A stretch of DNA of 64,000 bases from Siphonodentalium dalli (lineage: Eukaryota; Mollusca; Scaphopoda; Gadilida; Siphonodentaliidae). This document shows, piece by piece, positions 59,301 to 64,000 of this stretch. How positions within the stretch are numbered: the stretch's first letter is position 1; the number at the start of each line of letters is the position of its first letter. The stretch is taken from assembly GCA_032622095.1 (NCBI GenBank), contig CP136069.1, positions 48,902,760 through 48,966,759 on the forward strand. Direction: 5' to 3'. The translations under genes were made by a program, and so were the position numbers. The notes under the pieces are model-generated. The model was not told the DNA's origin. It saw nothing but the letters and a program-made list of their open reading frames with translations, and did no database searches.

Positions 59301-61100
59301 TTATGATCATGTTCAAGGAGTTTGGGTATATTATGCATTATGGTCTTCTACGCCTTAGCAGAAATGCATCCGTCAAATGTCGGGCTTTCAACATTCGAAG
59401 CCATATACAGAAGTTGTCCGGGTACGTCAGTGCATTAGATGAGTATGTGAATTGATGAACCATATATTGAGAAGTGGCTGTTTGGGAAAATTACCAGGTG
59501 TACACGTTGTTATCCCCATTAGGTCACCAAAGCTGTCAATACGCAGATAGATAGATTGTTGTGAGTGAGATAGATTAATTTGACGAAGAGACGGAAACGA
59601 GTCTAGATAATGCTGAATGTGGCAATTCAGAATAAGCTCAGGTACTGTTGTTTTGATTATTGGAAGTCATAATATGACTACTCGGCGCACCTATATACGG
59701 TTACGGCCAGTATGAGCCCTTAGTGGAGAATGGATTTTGAAATGCCACATTTCGATTGTGGGTTTTCATCCTTCCAAAAGGCTACGACTTACATTGGAAC
59801 TAATATATGGCTTATATTATGTACCGTTTCGTTTATACAAATCAATATTATGACAAAAAGTTGAAATTAGTATGTGATAATATCGGCTTCTTTTCAATTT
59901 CTGCCCACCAGTTTGGCCGCCATATTGACTGTGAGTATCACTTGCCACACCCTAATGAATAATTCATACATATCAACATGTAATGGTGGGTATAAATCGC
60001 GAAACAATAACGCCCATCCTAAGAAAGTAAAGGAATGTAGACTTGTTTTCAAATTTCGGTCGCCATTTTGGCCGCCATCTTCGATTTGGAAAACAATTTC
60101 TTGCATGAGATGTAAGGTAATTACTGCACCTCAGTATTTCCAACTCAATTGTAAGCATGGGTGGAGTTGTCTCGACAATAATGCCCAATGATGTGAATAT
60201 GAGGGAATTTCGGTGATTTTTCAAAATCTGTCCGCCATTGTGGGCGCCATTTTGGATTTGGGGGACTTTTATTTGGATATGGTACAAGGAAAATTCTTCG
60301 CCTAAGTGTTCCCAACTTACAATAATAAGCAGGTGTGGAGTTGTCATGACAATAATGCTCACTGATGTTAAAATCAGCGATTTTCGGCGATTTTTTATTT
60401 CTGGTGGTCATTTTGGCCGCCATCTTGGATTTGGGTAAATATTCCTCAACTCAGGTATAAGAGGAATCCTAGCTCGAGTATATCCTGCAAATATATATGC
60501 ATGGGTGTTGTTATAATAGCAATAACATTCATTGATTCGAAACATAACATCGCGTTATTAACGGAGATTCGGCTTTGACCTATGATACCGGCATTTGGGA
60601 AAACGTGATATCGGACAAATATATCCCGCAATGAATGCATATTATGGTCCTCATGTGTTCGCCAATGACTCCTCTATATGATAAATGTATAACATGACGC
60701 AAAAATTCTAACATTTTCCCACAGAGACAAACTAAATGTGGTAACATATCAGAAAAATAGCATATTTTCACATTTCGGCGGCCATCTTGGCCGCCATATT
60801 GGATTCTGGTGTCGGATTTTTGGCTAATTTGTAAGGGTTGTATATTAGCATAACGAATCGAGCGGAAAACAAGACCGTATGTGCTATCATCTTTACTATA
60901 ATGGCGATCAAAGAGACCTGGTGCATTTAAAAAAATGGCCGCCATGATGGACGCCATCTTGTCTGGAGTCTCTGCGGCCACTTTTTTTTCTTGTTAACAA
61001 GTGAAAAAAATTCGAGGAGACCTTAAGGAAGAACATTAGTGGGGTGAAGTTAAGTCCTGGGGGGGGGGGGTGCAGAGGTCGACCAATATCTCCTGGACTA
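56358..61100. mobile_element. 4.74-kb giant inverted repeat / fold-back element
   Basis: It begins TAGTCCAGGAGATATTGG and ends with the reverse complement. The outer 1.2-1.3 kb of each arm is nearly identical; homology continues inward with more divergence to about 58520 and 59040, leaving a loop of roughly 0.5 kb. Each outer arm holds five or six tandem units of about 160-175 bp headed by CAAGATGGCGGCCAAAATGG-type motifs, plus a C/G run near the ends (about 56389 and 61061). No transposase is seen. No clear target duplication flanks it. Long tandem-unit terminal repeats recall Foldback or MULE-type non-autonomous elements. Confidence 0.85.
57828..57938 (-). pseudogene. Exon-like block in the left arm of the giant inverted repeat
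   Basis: Acceptor CTACTCCCAG|GAAG and donor TTATCAG|GTAATT bound 111 bp (37 codons, phase 1-1) encoding segments such as GEYFVGVSDLDLSDKEME and DNYGRDVANQN. The mirrored place in the right arm (about 59590-59645, plus strand) keeps a decayed version with the same GATAAT...CAG|GTACTG end. So a coding exon, perhaps from a captured or former transposase gene, may be present in inverted duplicate. No family recognised. Confidence 0.3.
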
Positions 61101-62680
61101 AAAAGTACGGTGCTTATATTTGGGATCCTTACGATTTTTTAGCCGGGAAATTAATAAACGTAAGTCACTAGCAAAAACCGAAGCAAAATGTGTATATTTT
61201 AAACAGAATTCGCCGACGAATTATAATAGCGCTGGGCTTCCCACATCTAACAATGATTAAATATACTGAAGTTTTATTGAGAAATCGAAAATGAAAGTAC
61301 AATCAGCCAACAGAGTGCATGCATGGACCTATACATTATATGACCCCGCTGCCATCTGGACTGGTAACATGCATGGACGCGTCCGAACTTTTGGGCGAAT
61401 AGTTGGCTATTTACTTGAGTGATCGATTCCATTTTTAACCAAAGAGGGGTAGGCCTAGGCCTATATTCATATGATATCGCATATGGTTATCATTGAATCA
61501 CTGAACACGCCAAATCTAGTGATGCCAACTTGATGATAAAAGCTGCTCGAGTAGGCAGGCGGTCCCATGAGAAATTAGTTAAACAACAGAGGGACGGTGA
61601 TTGTTCATAAAGCCCCACAAACAGTACAAATACTGTTCAGATATTGTACTTATACTACATAGGGCTAATATTTATAATGGCCAACAAATGTGGACTAAAT
61701 CACGAAACAGTACCGTACCCAATATTCTACAGTGGTTGAGGTATCAATTAGTTATGGTATCAATTTATTTCTCTGAAAGATGTGGGCAACTGGGTATATC
61801 AGTCTATCAGAAATACACACAATCACACTGTACTATTAATATCGCGCCCCGTACTCTTATTTATATGGACCCCCCCCCCTGTACTTTAATTTCACCCCGG
61901 CTATTATTTGGATCCCGATCGAGAGTAGTGCTACAATCTCTCTGCACCGTCCAAATTATTTCTAGAATGTTACATTGTTGCCGGCATTTGGTGGATCTGT
62001 GACATTTGATAAACAATTATGACAGTGCAAACTCTATTCGGTGAATTGTCGATATGTACGGTAGAAAGTCTATCGCAAATCCGAAATCACAATGTCGCAG
62101 ACAACAACAAAAATAGAACAGCTTAACATCGAAATGCATGCTGCGTCGACCAATTTTAATCAACGTTACACAAACAATGCAGTCTTCAACTTGTGACGTC
62201 ACAGGTGCGGAACGTCGCTTTTCGTGATTTCGCCGATTCAAAAATATTTTTTCGTGACGACGTCTTTGATGACGCGCTGTATCAAAACAGAGCCAGCGTT
62301 TTGCAGAAGCGACTTTTACTCAGCAGTGGGTCACTATTTGGAGTTGAATTACATAAATGCGCGCATATAACCGAAATAGTCGCGACCTACACTTTAACAG
62401 CGAAACAGTTTATTATCACAAGGAGGAGTCTGTTTTGTCCAGAAACACGTCATCCGTATAAAAACGTTTTCAAGTTCGGAGAAAAATTGTTTATCAACGC
62501 TGATAAATAATGATGACCCAAGTGATCCGATTGTCAACAAGCAGTTGACTAATTGTTCAACAGGAAAATGTAACAAACCATTCAATTAACTTTTAATTGA
62601 ATGGTAATTGATAGGTGATCGTCGTATAGAATGTGGCTCAATTATGTTAGCCTTTGGTGTGAAACGGTTTATAAATATGT
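61101..62680. other. Non-coding stretch
   Basis: No gene recognised. It includes a short C run near 61872 and the segment near 62170 shared with 48380-48440. The 105-codon frame at 62193-62510 shows no domain. Confidence 0.45.
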
Positions 62681-62681
62681 C

Positions 62682-62783
62682 ATAACCCGCTTGGGTATCT
62701 GTACTAGAAATATAGAACGCGGCGCTAAACGCGCCTTGGTCTATATTTATTGTAGAGATACGATACCCAAGCGGGTTATAACC
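62682..62783. repeat. Hairpin MITE-like palindrome
   Basis: ATAACCCGCTTGGGTATC at 62682 is mirrored by GATACCCAAGCGGGTTAT at 62764-62782, and the inner ATATAGAACGCGGCGC pairs with GCGCCTTGGTCTATAT. The loop is very short, so nearly the whole element is self-complementary. Confidence 0.85.
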
Positions 62784-62829
62784 TATACGTATCGCCAAGG
62801 GATGGGTTAAACATCTGCCAATCGTGATC

Positions 62830-63830
62830 GGCCTCTCGTTTCCATAATTTGGCCGCCATATTGGCGGTCATTTTGAGTCAAATTGACAATTTTGGTTGGA
62901 ATATTAATAAGTAAAGGTATGGCTCACTTACATTGCAAGTCCTGATCCTTTATTTTTGAAATATGACTAGAATCCAAATGGTGATTTTTTGTGAAATGTT
63001 ATGCCACCTTCTGTAAAATCAAATGTTTGATGAATCGGAAGGGCCTGGGACGCACATAATGGCACATTTCGTTGCTCCAATGATCAGTTAACATGCACAA
63101 TACAAAATCAAATCGCAATTCTCAAACAGCATTGTGTCATAGCTTCACAACAATATATACATTTGTGTACATTTATAAAGAATTTCTCTCAATAAGTTGC
63201 ATCAAACTGACTTAAAGTGAATTGTCTTAAAGGTTACAATACACCAAATACAAATTAGTAGAGTGATTTCCCCTGGCACTACCAAGCTAGGATCAGCATA
63301 ACAAATTATAGCAGCTGAATGGTCAATGATACATGGATTAAAAGTGCTCGAAAAAATGCACAAAAGTGTTTTCCGTCGAGAAACATCAAACATAGCCACA
63401 TGTTGAACGGTTATGGCTGTGCAAAATGGCGAATAATTTATGGGAGGTGTTTGTGTTTTTTTCGTTGTCATTTTCCCCTCCATTTTAAGGGTAGTGTGAC
63501 GTTTGTCAAGCTGCAGTGTGATCCACCACGTTTACAAGTACTTTTGGGCACATTTCCGTGTGTCTAAAAGGACGTTCTTTAATTTTAAATACTCGTGCAG
63601 GGTCAAAGCTTTCCTGCGAATACAGGGCCAGCGGGATTTGTTAACACTGAGACCTATGTAAATCATTTGGTGTATTGTAACCTATAAATGGTGGCCATGT
63701 TGAAAGCCATCTTGTTTCGTGTATATGCGGCCACACGTGCTAACATTGATTAACAGTGGAGGGACGTAATACGGAAGAAAATGAGTGGTTTGAAGTTAAT
63801 TATTGTGGTGTGAGGTTCATGGGTACCCTG
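62830..63830. repeat. Diverged half-copy of the giant fold-back arm
   Basis: TTTGGCCGCCATATTGGCGG at about 62850 and GCGGCCAC...TTAACA...GAAGAAAATGAGTGGTTTGAAGTTA at 63728-63800 correspond, with much change, to the right arm of the element ending at 61100. Only one arm is visible; the other may lie beyond the window. Confidence 0.5.
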
Positions 63831-64000
63831 TCAGCTTCCAGAGAACTATATTTACATTTTCATTGTCGTCGCGTGACATTTTGACCACTGGTCACGTCAC
63901 CAATGACAAAGTATGATATTTGTTTGATACCAATGGATACAATATTCCGATAACTATAAAATGACACATCACATGGTAAAACCAATTACAATCACATCAC

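Noticed and set aside
62193-62510. 105-codon frame with a partner-like frame at 48252-48602
   Set aside because: The shared part is a short repeated DNA segment with TGACGTCA; no domain.

Overview
The window is AT-rich animal DNA with no operons, few long reading frames, intron-bearing genes and many transposons. Pieces of secreted cysteine-rich proteins (PAN/apple type, EB-like), several APE-type LINE lineages and many fold-back elements suggest a marine invertebrate, most likely a lophotrochozoan such as a mollusc. That placement is inference. No rRNA, convincing tRNA gene or CRISPR array was seen.

Layout. 0.3-2.9 kb: decayed LINE. 6.6-6.9 kb (-): first exon of a secreted PAN-type gene. 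7.6-11.9 kb: a second, fuller but dead LINE (ORF1, endonuclease, reverse transcriptase). 13-19.1 kb: fold-back MITEs, including a TTAA-flanked element made of two inverted hairpins. 19.4-20.2 kb (-): two phase-compatible exons that could start a small secreted EB-like protein. 20.6-23.4 kb: local tandem repeats and hairpins. 23.9-31.2 kb: a near-identical 3,638-bp tandem duplication.

The centrepiece is a very large Mutator-like (MULE) transposon at 28774-41523, about 12.75 kb. Its terminal inverted repeats are two multi-kilobase arrays of a 180-bp satellite pointing inward from both ends. Between them lies a two-exon MULE transposase gene, followed by two copies of a hairpin MITE. The termini match for 15 bp and are flanked by a 9-bp target duplication (AACAACACG). 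The tandem duplication copied 1.26 kb of left flank, the target-site copy and the first 2.4 kb of the left arm, leaving an orphan arm at 25136-27510.

41.5-52 kb: a LINE remnant (-), a terminal PAN-type exon (-), two tentative exons, palindromes, minisatellites and another LINE remnant. 52.2-55.8 kb: a 5'-truncated LINE with an intact 765-codon reverse-transcriptase frame, flanked by 464/463-bp direct repeats. 56.4-61.1 kb: a 4.74-kb near-palindrome whose arms carry tandem units with ATGGCGGCC-type motifs; a diverged relative lies at 62.8-63.8 kb. Host coding content is very small. The interest lies in how transposons here build satellite arrays and giant inverted repeats.
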